Positions 45,023 to 53,836 of a DNA stretch of 64,000 nucleotides are shown here, in pieces. The DNA lies in assembly GCA_016722045.1 (NCBI GenBank), contig JADKGY010000020.1, forward strand, positions 1 through 64,000, read 5' to 3'. Source of the DNA: Candidatus Opimibacter skivensis (GTDB taxonomy: Bacteria > Bacteroidota > Bacteroidia > Chitinophagales > Saprospiraceae). Numbering within the stretch: the first letter of the stretch is position 1; each line of letters opens with the position of its first letter. The position numbers and the translations under genes are program-made. A model generated the notes under the pieces. It saw nothing but the letters and a program-made list of their open reading frames with translations, was not told the DNA's origin and searched no databases.

Positions 45023-45080
45023 CGCTCTCACGCTCTCACATCTCTCACATCTCTCACACTCTCACACTCTCACTTCTCTC
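45023..45080. repeat. CTCTCAC tandem repeat
   Basis: Degenerate 8-10-nt repeats (gctctcac / atctctcac / actctcac) immediately before the end of the minus-strand esterase gene. Confidence 0.65.
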
Positions 45081-45085
45081 CCGCT

Positions 45086-46189
45086 CTATAACATCTTTTT
45101 TATCACAGGAATTAACTCATCTGCCATTCTTTTATGTTGTTCGAGATCCGGATGACCTCCGCATCCTTTTCCTTCCATCATGGTGAAGGCGAAAACTGAC
45201 ACTGATTTTAATTTCGGAATGGATGCTTCTGCTTTTGCTTTTACGGATTGCAGACATAGATTCAGTATTTCTGTATTTGCATAACTTACTAATGGCGTAT
45301 TGAGCAAGAGTACTTTTGCATCCGGATAATGCGTATTGATTTTTTGAATAAAAGCTACATAGGCATTGATGAATCTTGTTGAATCAAAAGGCAATCTGGG
45401 TGTGACGCCATCTCCGGCTGACATATCATTTGTACCCAGGCATATCGTCACAATGTCGGGTGAGAATTGTCTAAAATCCCATTGCAGCTCATTTGAATTG
45501 GCGCTCATATTAGCCTGGTCGTAGACGGTTCCTATCGTAGGGCCATCTGTGTTCCAGTTTCGATAAATACCGATTCCACTGACACCACTGATCATATATT
45601 CAAGATCCAATGCTCTCGCTGTGCGCGGACCATATGTATCATACGCATTATGTTGATCAAACCATGTTCCTTTATCGCAAGGCACAAGAGATGGATCATC
45701 AGACATGCCAACAGTGATGGAATTGCCGATGAATTCGATTTTTTTTCGTCTGTCTTCGGAGTAAGCAATCAATGAATCTGCCTCAATCTTATTGATCACA
45801 ATCCTGCCGATCAAAGCCTCGGTCTCTTTATACAATTCGACTTCATGAAATGGGGCACTTTTCAATGATTTTATTTCCAATGGAATAAATGTGTCAGCAT
45901 GGATGGCTATTCGTTGTTGGTGAATGCCATCGAGCACAATAGAGAAGTAATTGTAATTGCCCGCAGGGACTTCATTCTTTAACCGGATTGTGCATTTATT
46001 CCCACCAAACCTGAATTTCAATCCAGAGGCGCTGCTGACCAATACTCTGTTGCCTGAATTATCCTGCACAATACGCCCGTACCAATGAATGCGGTCTGAA
46101 TCAGGACCATATTGTGTCATTTCTTTCCTTTTGGAGGAGCAGCTGATAAGGATGGTCTGGGTAAGAAGGAGTAGGAAGAGCTTTTTCAT
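45086..46189 (-). CDS. Lipoprotein SGNH/GDSL esterase, CE2-like
   Basis: The start is taken at ATG 46189 (MKKLFLLLLTQTILISC), giving a lipoprotein signal with a LISC lipobox and 367 residues; the longer frame needs TTG. The N-terminal domain (IHWYGRIVQDNSGNRVLVSSASG, KFRFGGNKCTIRLKN) resembles the CE2 jelly-roll. The SGNH part has block I FIGNSITVGM, block III GTNDMSAGD, and block V GHPDLEQHKRMAD with the catalytic His. It is probably an acetyl esterase on polysaccharide side chains, anchored in the outer membrane or periplasm. Confidence 0.9.
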   Translation of the reverse strand: MKKLFLLLLTQTILISCSSKRKEMTQYGPDSDRIHWYGRIVQDNSGNRVLVSSASGLKFRFGGNKCTIRLKNEVPAGNYNYFSIVLDGIHQQRIAIHADTFIPLEIKSLKSAPFHEVELYKETEALIGRIVINKIEADSLIAYSEDRRKKIEFIGNSITVGMSDDPSLVPCDKGTWFDQHNAYDTYGPRTARALDLEYMISGVSGIGIYRNWNTDGPTIGTVYDQANMSANSNELQWDFRQFSPDIVTICLGTNDMSAGDGVTPRLPFDSTRFINAYVAFIQKINTHYPDAKVLLLNTPLVSYANTEILNLCLQSVKAKAEASIPKLKSVSVFAFTMMEGKGCGGHPDLEQHKRMADELIPVIKKML

Positions 46190-46243
46190 GACACACAAGA
46201 TCAAAAATGTCCGTCAAATAACATGAGGATGTTTAAAGTGGTC

Positions 46244-46417
46244 ACCATTCCAATAGTTGAAACTAGTGGAAATTCCCTCCCACTAGTTAAAACTAGTGGT
46301 AATTCAAGGAAACAAAATGAATAGTCGCCACCATTCCACTAGTTGAAACTGGTGGAAATTCCCTCCCACTAGTTAAAACTAGTGGTAATTCAAGGACAGA
46401 AAATGAATAGCCGCCAC
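46244..46417. repeat. 86-nt direct repeat carrying CCACTAGTT palindromes
   Basis: Two copies 86 nt apart each contain two palindromes of the form CCACTAGTT-nn-AACTAGTGG, at 46251-46270 (one mismatch), 46281-46300 (perfect), 46337-46356 (one mismatch) and 46367-46386 (perfect). They are in the divergent gap 46190-46510 between the esterase and the Wzz-like gene, so they may be regulatory. Confidence 0.85.
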
Positions 46418-46468
46418 TTTTAATGAAGTGCCGATAATGGTCTCCAAAGCCTCATCCTTAAATCTTCT

Positions 46469-46476
46469 TACTTTTG
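46469..46476 (+). promoter_or_regulatory. Candidate -7 box for the Wzz-like gene
   Basis: TACTTTTG fits TAnnTTTG, 34 nt before ATG 46511 and just downstream of the CCACTAGTT repeats. Confidence 0.4.
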
Positions 46477-46510
46477 GGCCCGGTTTATGTAACTGAATCG
46501 CTTTTAGCTT

Positions 46511-47644
46511 ATGTCGAATGTCAAGGATAGTCTTTTACCATTGTTGGGTACGTTGTATCCCTGGCGTCGCCGTATAGCCTATGTGACTCTCACGGCTTTC
46601 GTCCTGAGCGTCGTGGTATGTCTGTTTATGAAAAATTATTACCAGGGAAAAACAGTCTTTTATGCAGCCAGTCAGGATCTGTTCAAGCCGGAAAAGGTCT
46701 TTGGGAATTCTCAGAATGAGGTTTACTATTATGGTAGTGGTGAGGATATCGATCGGATTATGACCATAGGAAATTCGGATGAGGTCATTGATTTTCTGAT
46801 CGATTCATTTGACCTGTGGTCTGTATATAAGATCAAATCCGGAACGCCCAAAGCCCATTATAAACTGAGAAAAGCGTTTCGTGAGAATTATAATATTCTG
46901 CTCACCAAGCAGGATGCTCTTGAACTGACGATAGAAGATAAAGATCCGGAGAGGGCTGCGAAAATGACGAATGCGGCACGGGATCAAATTGATAACCTGG
47001 TGCGGTCGATCATGAAGAGCAGCCAGTTAGCGCTCGCATCGTCTTTTCAAAAGGCTATACATAATAAAGAGGCGCTAATGCAGTCTACGCTGGACAGTCT
47101 AATCTATCATCGTCGCAAGTCTGGAATCTATGATTCGAAAGGACAGACTGAAATACTAGCTACCAGAGTCACTGAGATATCGAATACCATTGAAAGCGAA
47201 AAGGCAAAATTAGAAGCCTTACAATCTGCGCCTAACCTCTCCCCAAAACTCAGAGACAGCCTGCAGTTGATCAAAGCACGAATAGCCGGCTTTACAAGGG
47301 AGATGAAACTTTTGAATAGTTCGGACACAGGCTCTCTGTATAGTCTTTCAAATTTTAATATTGCCAAAGGCCGTGTAGAAGTATTGGAATCTCAATATGC
47401 GAGATCGTATGATCAGATAGCGTATGATCTTGAAAAATTAAAGACCTATAGTTCTGCAGCGGATATCAATGTATCAGCACTTCACCTGGTAGAACCGGCA
47501 GAGGTGCCGTTGTTTAAGAGCCGGCCCAAGAGGTCAATCATTGTATTGGCCTGCACGATGGCGGCTTTTCTGTTTAGTCTTGGGGCGGTGTTGGTGATTG
47601 AGTCTTATCGGTCTACGGATTGGAGTGCATTGACAAAAAAATAG
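46511..47644 (+). CDS. Wzz/PCP-type polysaccharide co-polymerase
   Basis: The 377 residues have an N-terminal membrane helix (about 25-42, VTLTAFVLSVVVCLFM) and a C-terminal one (about 343-364, VLACTMAAFLFSLGAVLVI), with a long periplasmic coiled-coil middle. That is the layout of chain-length regulators (PCP1/Wzz). SRPKRS just before the last helix matches the usual proline region. There is no tyrosine-kinase domain. The TylF-like methyltransferase follows at 28 nt in the same direction, so both may serve one polysaccharide. Confidence 0.85.
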   Translation: MSNVKDSLLPLLGTLYPWRRRIAYVTLTAFVLSVVVCLFMKNYYQGKTVFYAASQDLFKPEKVFGNSQNEVYYYGSGEDIDRIMTIGNSDEVIDFLIDSFDLWSVYKIKSGTPKAHYKLRKAFRENYNILLTKQDALELTIEDKDPERAAKMTNAARDQIDNLVRSIMKSSQLALASSFQKAIHNKEALMQSTLDSLIYHRRKSGIYDSKGQTEILATRVTEISNTIESEKAKLEALQSAPNLSPKLRDSLQLIKARIAGFTREMKLLNSSDTGSLYSLSNFNIAKGRVEVLESQYARSYDQIAYDLEKLKTYSSAADINVSALHLVEPAEVPLFKSRPKRSIIVLACTMAAFLFSLGAVLVIESYRSTDWSALTKK

Positions 47645-47672
47645 AAAAACTTCCGGCACTTTCGGCATCACA

Positions 47673-48509
47673 ATGATGAATTCCATGATGGATAAAGACA
47701 GATATATTCAATTGCTCAAGATGGTCCTCATCGATCTGCACCATGTTGAATACGGAGAGTATAAGCCACTGTATGGACACTTCATGTGGAGAGTGAAACT
47801 GGTGAGAGCGATCAATTCACTGATCAGCAGTGCGGATATCGCTATCTGTAAAAAAATAGAACCCAATATGCAGAAGCGTATTGAAGGCCGTGACTGGCCT
47901 GGCTACGCGGATACGATGATCGGGTTAAAAAGAATTGAAAATCTGGAATTTTGTATCAATCAGATATTAAAAGACAATGTACCTGGTGATTTTATAGAGA
48001 CGGGTGTATGGCGTGGTGGTGCTTCCATTTTTATGAAAGCATTGCTGGAAGTGAATGATGATCATGAGCGCGTCGTATGGCTTGCAGATTCATTTGAAGG
48101 TCTTCCCAAACCAGATGTTAAAAATTATAAGGCGGATAAAGGAGACAAGCACTTTGCCATGAAAGAACTGGCAGTGTCACTTGAAACGGTGAAAAATAAT
48201 TTTTCAAAGTATAATTTATTGGATGACAATGTCAAATTTCTGAAGGGATGGTTTAAAGACACATTGCCGGTAGCGCCGATTGAAAAATTGTCTTTAGTTC
48301 GTCTTGATGGCGATATGTACGAATCGACGATGGATGGCATCGTAAACCTTTATCCGAAACTTTCTGTGGGTGGGTACCTCATTGTAGATGATTGGGGCGC
48401 TGTGCAGGGTTGTAAGGATGCTATTATTGATTATCGCACAAAACATAATATCACAGAGGAGATCATTCCGATTGACTGGGCGGGGGTGTATTGGAGGAGG
48501 GAGAGGTAG
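47673..48509 (+). CDS. TylF/MycF-type O-methyltransferase
   Basis: The 278 residues match the macrocin/mycinamicin O-methyltransferase family: RYIQLLKMVLIDLHH at the start, WPGYADTMIGLKRIENLEFCINQILKDNVPGDFIETGVWRGGASIFM (SAM-binding loop about 108-120), VWLADSFEGLP, and SLVRLDGDMYESTMDGIVNLYPKLSVGGYLIVDDWG with the metal/acid Asp residues. In non-antibiotic hosts such enzymes decorate polysaccharides. It is 28 nt downstream of the Wzz-like gene. Confidence 0.9.
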   Translation: MMNSMMDKDRYIQLLKMVLIDLHHVEYGEYKPLYGHFMWRVKLVRAINSLISSADIAICKKIEPNMQKRIEGRDWPGYADTMIGLKRIENLEFCINQILKDNVPGDFIETGVWRGGASIFMKALLEVNDDHERVVWLADSFEGLPKPDVKNYKADKGDKHFAMKELAVSLETVKNNFSKYNLLDDNVKFLKGWFKDTLPVAPIEKLSLVRLDGDMYESTMDGIVNLYPKLSVGGYLIVDDWGAVQGCKDAIIDYRTKHNITEEIIPIDWAGVYWRRER

Positions 48510-48760
48510 GATTTTGGAGTTAAGAATTTGGATTTAAGATTCAGTGGCAAATTGTTAATCGTAAGTCGTGCTTTTTCCTCTCGCTGCCCCCATCCCCTGC
48601 GTTGCTCCTTCCTCATCCTATACGCGCAAACGCCGGGGCGGCCTCTCGCGCCAAAAGAAATCAATTTTTCATTCCGTATTTAAGAGTTTAGAGGGTTTAT
48701 TTTTTGAATTCAAGTGGAAGGATGAATGCGAACGTAGTGAGTATTCAAAGTAAAATTGTT

Positions 48761-49052
48761 AAGCGTAGTTTGTAACTACGCTTCGGTGTTGGCAAAACTC
48801 GGTTTTGCGTAACGAAAACATTTCAAAATAAATCGGATCGACAATGAGAGACGCGATGCTTCGGCTTGCTAAGACACTTCCTTGTGCTTTGATTCGACCC
48901 GCTAAACACAACCCCATGCTACTCACCAACCGCAGCTCAGCAACAAAATTGACGTCTCTACGACCATATAATGTCATGGTTCGGCGTCGGTTGACCGACG
49001 CGTTGTGCTGAGCTAGTCGAAGTATCGGGGTGTGTTCAAGGCTGTGCCTTGA
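48761..49052. repeat. Cluster of perfect hairpins in a long non-coding gap
   Basis: The 686-nt gap 48510-49195 holds hairpins at 48761-48783 (AAGCGTAGTT/AACTACGCTT, 10-nt arms), 48792-48808 (GCAAAAC/GTTTTGC), 48984-49001 (GCGTCGGT/ACCGACGC) and 49038-49052 (CAAGGC/GCCTTG), plus a CTGAGCTAGTCGAAG phrase. These are dispersed REP-like elements. No gene is seen in 48510-49195. Confidence 0.75.
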
Positions 49053-49082
49053 GTGATGTGTTATATGCAAACGTTTTGCTTA

Positions 49083-49129
49083 TCTAACAAAAGTTATATA
49101 GTATTCGCATTTTGCTCATTGTAGGTTTG
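49083..49129 (+). promoter_or_regulatory. Promoter with dyad TCTAAC-N4-GTTATA and TAGGTTTG box
   Basis: The dyad is at 49083-49098 (one mismatch to TATAAC-N4-GTTATA). TAGGTTTG, a perfect TAnnTTTG, starts at 49122, 23 nt after the dyad. The same spacing is found at 50087-50133. With a start near 49134 the dyad centre would sit at about -42, a class II activator position. Confidence 0.6.
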
Positions 49130-49195
49130 TGGTATTCTTCTGAGAGGAAGTAATGTATTGAAATATATATCTGCACAAATAATATAGAAGCAACG

Positions 49196-49351
49196 ATGCA
49201 TTTTTTGTTTTGTGATCGAAATAAGAATCATAACACCTCTGAATCAGCTGGTAAAAGTTTTATTGAAAATGTAGCAGCATTCATCATGATTCTGGCTGGG
49301 ATGTTTGTTCTGTCATTGTTTGTAAGTTTTGTCGTCAGTATTTTAATATGA
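49196..49351 (+). CDS. 51-residue single-helix membrane protein
   Basis: ATG 49196 to TGA 49349-49351 encodes 51 residues: a polar start (HFLFCDRNKNHNTSESAGKS), then a hydrophobic helix (FIENVAAFIMILAGMFVLS and onward, FVSFVVSILI). It lies about 60 nt behind the predicted start site of the promoter at 49083-49129, in a place otherwise without gene, which supports it. I do not recognise a family. Confidence 0.5.
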   Translation: MHFLFCDRNKNHNTSESAGKSFIENVAAFIMILAGMFVLSLFVSFVVSILI

Positions 49352-49452
49352 AGAGTAAGTAGAAAAATTTACAACATATCTCTCTGAAGCTTGAAATATT
49401 TTTTATAAAAAGGTGAATAGTATTCACTCAGATCTTTAAACGAAAAAAAATA

Positions 49453-49986
49453 ATGGAAAATCAAATCGAAATCATAAGTGATGTTTATCAAACGGGAAAT
49501 GACATTCAACAAACCATAGAATTAGTAAGTGTCCGGAAATTTATGATCCTGTCTCTGATTACTTTCGGATTGTATGATTTATGGTGGAATTACAGAGCCT
49601 GGCAATTTATCGAACGATACAAAAAACCCGGTATCAGTCCGGCATTCAGGACTGTTTTTGGGATATTCTATCTGTATTCCCTGTTCAGACAAATCCTGAA
49701 CATGGCAAAGGAAAAGGGCTATCACTCAACATATTCAACTCCGGTACTATTCATTTTCATATTACTACTTGAAATCATTAGTGCGTTTTCTCCATACCTG
49801 ATTCTTCTTTCTGTAATTGAAATATTTCTTTTTATTCCTCCATTTAAAGCGCTGAATTATATCATCCGCCATATGGCTTATGTGACTGTCGTCGAACAGG
49901 AGAGCTTCAATACAAGGCAGATTATTTTACTCGTACTTGGTATTATCGCATGGATATGCTTTCCGTTTATTTTCATAGTGAACTGA
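49453..49986 (+). CDS. DUF4234-like membrane protein
   Basis: The 177 residues begin with a polar 25-residue stretch, then VRKFMILSLITFGLYDLWWNYRAWQFIERY, the pattern of DUF4234-type proteins (a helix with LYxLWW). Three or four helices follow (about 75-95, 96-125 and 150-175), with PPFKALNYIIRHM between. Role unknown. It is probably read from the same promoter as the 51-residue protein (gap 101 nt) and ends at the terminator 50036-50070. Confidence 0.65.
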   Translation: MENQIEIISDVYQTGNDIQQTIELVSVRKFMILSLITFGLYDLWWNYRAWQFIERYKKPGISPAFRTVFGIFYLYSLFRQILNMAKEKGYHSTYSTPVLFIFILLLEIISAFSPYLILLSVIEIFLFIPPFKALNYIIRHMAYVTVVEQESFNTRQIILLVLGIIAWICFPFIFIVN

Positions 49987-50035
49987 TCCGAGCATTACTT
50001 TCCTGCAGGAAAAAGAAACCATAATACCCATTCTT

Positions 50036-50070
50036 AAGCCGCGTATCGCTATCAGTGCTACGCGGCTTTT
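50036..50070 (+). terminator. Rho-independent terminator
   Basis: AAGCCGCGTA (50036-50045) pairs with TACGCGGCTT (50059-50068) around a 13-nt loop and is followed by TTTT. It is about 50 nt beyond the DUF4234-like stop. Confidence 0.8.
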
Positions 50071-50086
50071 CAATTTCCGGGCGGTC

Positions 50087-50133
50087 TATAACAAAGGTTA
50101 TATAGGAGGCCATTTTTTTGACTGATAGGTTTG
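50087..50133 (+). promoter_or_regulatory. Promoter with dyad TATAAC-N4-GTTATA and TAGGTTTG box
   Basis: TATAAC-AAAG-GTTATA is at 50087-50102 and TAGGTTTG at 50126-50133, again 23 nt apart. The surrounding bases (AACAAAGGTTATATAGG, ATAGGTTTGTG) resemble those at 49083-49129, so the two promoters probably share a regulator. It is 30 nt before the ATG 50163. Confidence 0.65.
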
Positions 50134-50162
50134 TGTCATTCTTTCATCAAAACAAGAATGTT

Positions 50163-53100
50163 ATGAAACCAACAACTTTTTTTCAATATCATTTTCACCT
50201 AAAGGCATTTCTATGCATTGCTTTATTGGAGTTCATTTCACTGCCGGGCTTGATCCATGGTCAGAATTTCAATCATCCGATTTCCGGATTCGAAGACCAT
50301 ACACTTGGTGAGGGCACATATCACTATTATGATGATGGTGGTCCAAATGGAAATTACTCGAACAATATCAACGGATCCTCTATTCACTTTACACCTGCTC
50401 AGGGTTACTATATAGAATGGAAATTTGTACAATATGAATTTGAACTTGATCCATTTTGTGGTGCTGAACAATGTTGTGACAGATTGACTTCATCCTGGCT
50501 TCCTACCTGTTCTGATCTGTTTATTAACCAGGACTATTGCGGAAGCTTTGTCCAGCCTTGTTGTAGTACTATGGCTCTTTGCTCCGGAGAAGGGATTTCC
50601 TTTTCGTTTACTTCTGATGCATCGGTTCCCAAACCAGGCTGGCACATCATCATTTATGTTTCGCTTAAAGATCCGTATCACATGATATGTGGTTCACATC
50701 AATCATGTGCGGATCTGCATACTATAGATTGTTCGGGAGTTATAGGGATCAACCAAACCAATGGCAATCCCAGGACAAGCGAAGTATTCAATTGCTGGGC
50801 GTTTGGGTCATGTGCAGGTCAAGTCGATTATTACCTGGAATGTGACAATGGATATTATCCGGGACCTGAGCGATTTTATTTATTCAACTTATCTCAAAAC
50901 CAGGACCTCAGTTTGTCATGTGAATGTATTACAGATCTTTTCGTGATTACAATTTATCAATGCGAGGTCTATACCTGTCAGAAAGCTGATGAAGTTGGGG
51001 GTGAGTTCATTCTGCATGATGTACCAGCAGGCGAACATTATCTGGTGGCTGAATATGACTGTGGTGGAGACATCTGTGGATGCGATTTGCAATTTAATTG
51101 TATGGATCCAGGTAGTGGAGAGCTTGGTTGTGATGATGCGGAACCCATAGAGTGCGGAAATACTTTTTATGATGCCACATTCGCCTCAACGGGAGGTGTC
51201 AACAATGAAGATGATTATTGTGACATCAATTCTCATGAGTGGACCGGTCGTGAAAAAGTGTATGAATTTGTTGCTTCATTTACCGGTCAGGTCACCATCA
51301 CTATTTCGGGTCTGAATGATGATTTGGATCTGTTTGTATTGGAAGGATGTGATGCTACTTCCTGTGTGCTATCGAGTCTTCATTTTGGCACTGTAGATGA
51401 AAGTGTGACTATTGATGTCATAGAAGGTCATCATTACTTCATCGTTGTGGATGGATACCTTTTAGCCGAATCCGATTATTGGATTAGCGTGACTTGCGAG
51501 GGTGATCTGGATTGCAGTGATGATGAGCCCCTCGAATGTGGTGACGTCATATTTAGTTCCAATTCTGCAGCCGATGGAGGGATCAATAGCGAAATTGATT
51601 ATTGCGGTGATGGAACGGCTAAATGGACCGGGAGAGAGCGGATTTATTCTTTCTATGCGGAGCGCAATGAAATCATCACGATCACCCTGTCGGATATGGA
51701 GGCCAATCTCGATATGTTTCTGTTGGAAGAATGCAATGGGGCAGTTTGTGCGGATCGTAGTGACGGGCCGGGTACTTCCGATGAGACGATTTCTTTTCAG
51801 GTGCATCAGGGCCATACCTATATCATCGTGATCGATGGTGTGGATGGCGCTACGTCTACTTATAGTCTTGAAGTGGAATGTGAATCACTCATGTGCAAAG
51901 ATTGCGGTGATTGTTTCACCTACACGATATTCGATAAGGGCGTCAATTCTAATGTGGCTTGCCACCCCAAGTATGTGGATTGCGGTGTAGACCATTATCC
52001 CTCGGCAGATCACCAGTTTCAGTGGACGGTGGATGGCAATGTCAAATCAACAAAATACAGTCCTACACTTTCACTTGAAAATAATAAAAAGGTAAAAGTT
52101 TGTCAGGTCGTCAAATATAAAGGCACCCAGATATTTAAATGTTGCTGGGATATAAAACCTACTCCGGGTTGTGCGAAACCTCCGGTGGCGCACACGAAGT
52201 TAGGTGGCGAGTGGCCATTCTATAATGCTGTTCTGGATGCGAGTGAATCTACAGATGGGGCGAGATATTCCTGGGAATTTGGAGATGGGACATTAATACA
52301 GAATAATGGAAATGATCCCACTCTGGAACATACTTATCCGCCCGGTGTATTTAAGTACAGCACGTATGTTGAAAACGATTTTGGTATATCGGTGTACAGC
52401 AGGCAGTTTTTACCAGGTGCTATTGAATGCACCGCAGGTACCAATCCAAAATTTACATACACACTCAGTGGGCGTAGTCTTACGGTGAAAGATGTGGATA
52501 ATACTGCAGCCTCCATTTCGTCATACAAAATTGATTTTGGCGATAGTACAGCGATTGTGCAGGGGGATGTGTGGGGCAATAAAGTGCACACTTTCGCGAA
52601 AGACAGTGTGTATGAAATATGCATCCGGTATGTGACGACATATGCGCAGGGATTTTTCATATGTTCTCATGAAGGCTGCATATGTTTTTCAGTGAAGGTG
52701 GGATGTTGTCAGCAGCAGATAGATCAGTGTTATGATATCCGGCCGGTATTTTTATCGGCACAGAATGGGCTTCTTTATAACCTGGTGTATGATGCAGCAG
52801 ATGTAGAGGTCACGAATTGGGAAATCGATGGTGTGGCGATTCCGAATTCCGGAGAGAATACATTGACATATACTTTTCCTTCAGAGGGTTATTACAATGT
52901 GTGTTGTTATTACCGCAATCTTGTCACGGGTTGTTATATCAAGTGCTGTAAGAGAATCTATGCAGACAATCCATTTACCTGCGCCAATATTATATATAGT
53001 TATAGCACAGCAGAAAACGGATACCGGTTTGAGCTTGATCGCACGGCGAGTGATGTGGAAGAGATTGTATGGACGGCAGATGATCCTGTAGCCCTGGAAT

Positions 53101-53738
53101 TGGGTACTAATCTTCAATCTGATGTGCTGAAGATACCAGGAGGTGCGTGTGTGCCTTATATTATATCAGTCCGGTATTATGACAAGACATGCACATGTTA
53201 CAGGCTGTGTTGTCTTCGCCTGTATCTGTGCGATCCGCTGGGATGTGCTGCTACGATCAAATCTCAATTACTGGGCAATGGAAAGACCCGCTTCTCCACG
53301 GATGTACAATACCAGGAGATGAAGTGGCTTGCGAATGGGGAGGTTATTGGTACGGGAGCATCGGTGGATTACCTTCTTCCACCTGGTGGGGCGTTGATCA
53401 GTCTTCAATATTTTGATCAGACCACGCAGTTGTACAGGGAATGTTGCCGGAGTATCCTTACGGCAACGGACCATATTGAAAATCTTGATGAGGTAGAGAT
53501 TGCGCCCAATCCAACCTCGGACTATCTGAATATTTATTTATCCTTCAACATACCTACACGTGTAGGGGTGGAGCTCATCAATGAAGTCGGGGTAGTAGTC
53601 CGGCATATTCCGATGGGCCCGGTGAGCTCTGCCAACTTTAATCAAAAGCTGTCCATGGGTGATTTGGCCCGGGGTATGTATTTCTTAAGAGTGTATACGG
53701 AGATGGGGGAGATGACACGGAAGATTATTAGAATTTAA
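50163..53738 (+). CDS. Cys-rich T9SS type A protein with PPC and PKD domains
   Basis: The start ATG 50163 gives a signal peptide (MKPTTFFQYHFHLKAFLCIA...LIHGQ) and 1,191 residues; an upstream TTG is less likely. The N-terminal third is rich in Cys pairs (CDRL, CCSTM). Two tandem PPC-like domains follow (about residues 325-590: DDAEPIECGNTFYD..., DDEPLECGDVIFSS...), each with YEFxA, LDLFVLEGC and ISVTCE. A PKD domain (ARYSWEFGDGT) is near residue 700. Cys-rich repeats (CCYYRN, CCKRI) follow. The end is the Por-type T9SS domain (IAPNPTSDYLNIY, LARGMYFLRV). It is probably a large surface protein. Confidence 0.88.
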   Translation: MKPTTFFQYHFHLKAFLCIALLEFISLPGLIHGQNFNHPISGFEDHTLGEGTYHYYDDGGPNGNYSNNINGSSIHFTPAQGYYIEWKFVQYEFELDPFCGAEQCCDRLTSSWLPTCSDLFINQDYCGSFVQPCCSTMALCSGEGISFSFTSDASVPKPGWHIIIYVSLKDPYHMICGSHQSCADLHTIDCSGVIGINQTNGNPRTSEVFNCWAFGSCAGQVDYYLECDNGYYPGPERFYLFNLSQNQDLSLSCECITDLFVITIYQCEVYTCQKADEVGGEFILHDVPAGEHYLVAEYDCGGDICGCDLQFNCMDPGSGELGCDDAEPIECGNTFYDATFASTGGVNNEDDYCDINSHEWTGREKVYEFVASFTGQVTITISGLNDDLDLFVLEGCDATSCVLSSLHFGTVDESVTIDVIEGHHYFIVVDGYLLAESDYWISVTCEGDLDCSDDEPLECGDVIFSSNSAADGGINSEIDYCGDGTAKWTGRERIYSFYAERNEIITITLSDMEANLDMFLLEECNGAVCADRSDGPGTSDETISFQVHQGHTYIIVIDGVDGATSTYSLEVECESLMCKDCGDCFTYTIFDKGVNSNVACHPKYVDCGVDHYPSADHQFQWTVDGNVKSTKYSPTLSLENNKKVKVCQVVKYKGTQIFKCCWDIKPTPGCAKPPVAHTKLGGEWPFYNAVLDASESTDGARYSWEFGDGTLIQNNGNDPTLEHTYPPGVFKYSTYVENDFGISVYSRQFLPGAIECTAGTNPKFTYTLSGRSLTVKDVDNTAASISSYKIDFGDSTAIVQGDVWGNKVHTFAKDSVYEICIRYVTTYAQGFFICSHEGCICFSVKVGCCQQQIDQCYDIRPVFLSAQNGLLYNLVYDAADVEVTNWEIDGVAIPNSGENTLTYTFPSEGYYNVCCYYRNLVTGCYIKCCKRIYADNPFTCANIIYSYSTAENGYRFELDRTASDVEEIVWTADDPVALELGTNLQSDVLKIPGGACVPYIISVRYYDKTCTCYRLCCLRLYLCDPLGCAATIKSQLLGNGKTRFSTDVQYQEMKWLANGEVIGTGASVDYLLPPGGALISLQYFDQTTQLYRECCRSILTATDHIENLDEVEIAPNPTSDYLNIYLSFNIPTRVGVELINEVGVVVRHIPMGPVSSANFNQKLSMGDLARGMYFLRVYTEMGEMTRKIIRI

Positions 53739-53836
53739 TTGATGAAAGAGAGGTCCCTGGCTATCCGTATAACACCAATGCGGATAGTCCGGGGGCTTCA
53801 AAAAAACTGGTTCTGTCAACATTAAAAATTAAAAAC

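Noticed and set aside
46244..46417. CRISPR array
   Set aside because: Only two copies, each with internal palindromes and near-identical 'spacers'; a direct repeat, not CRISPR.
53761..53787. Terminator after the T9SS type A gene
   Set aside because: CTATCCG/CGGATAG forms a 7-bp stem with 13-nt loop but no T tract; too weak to list.
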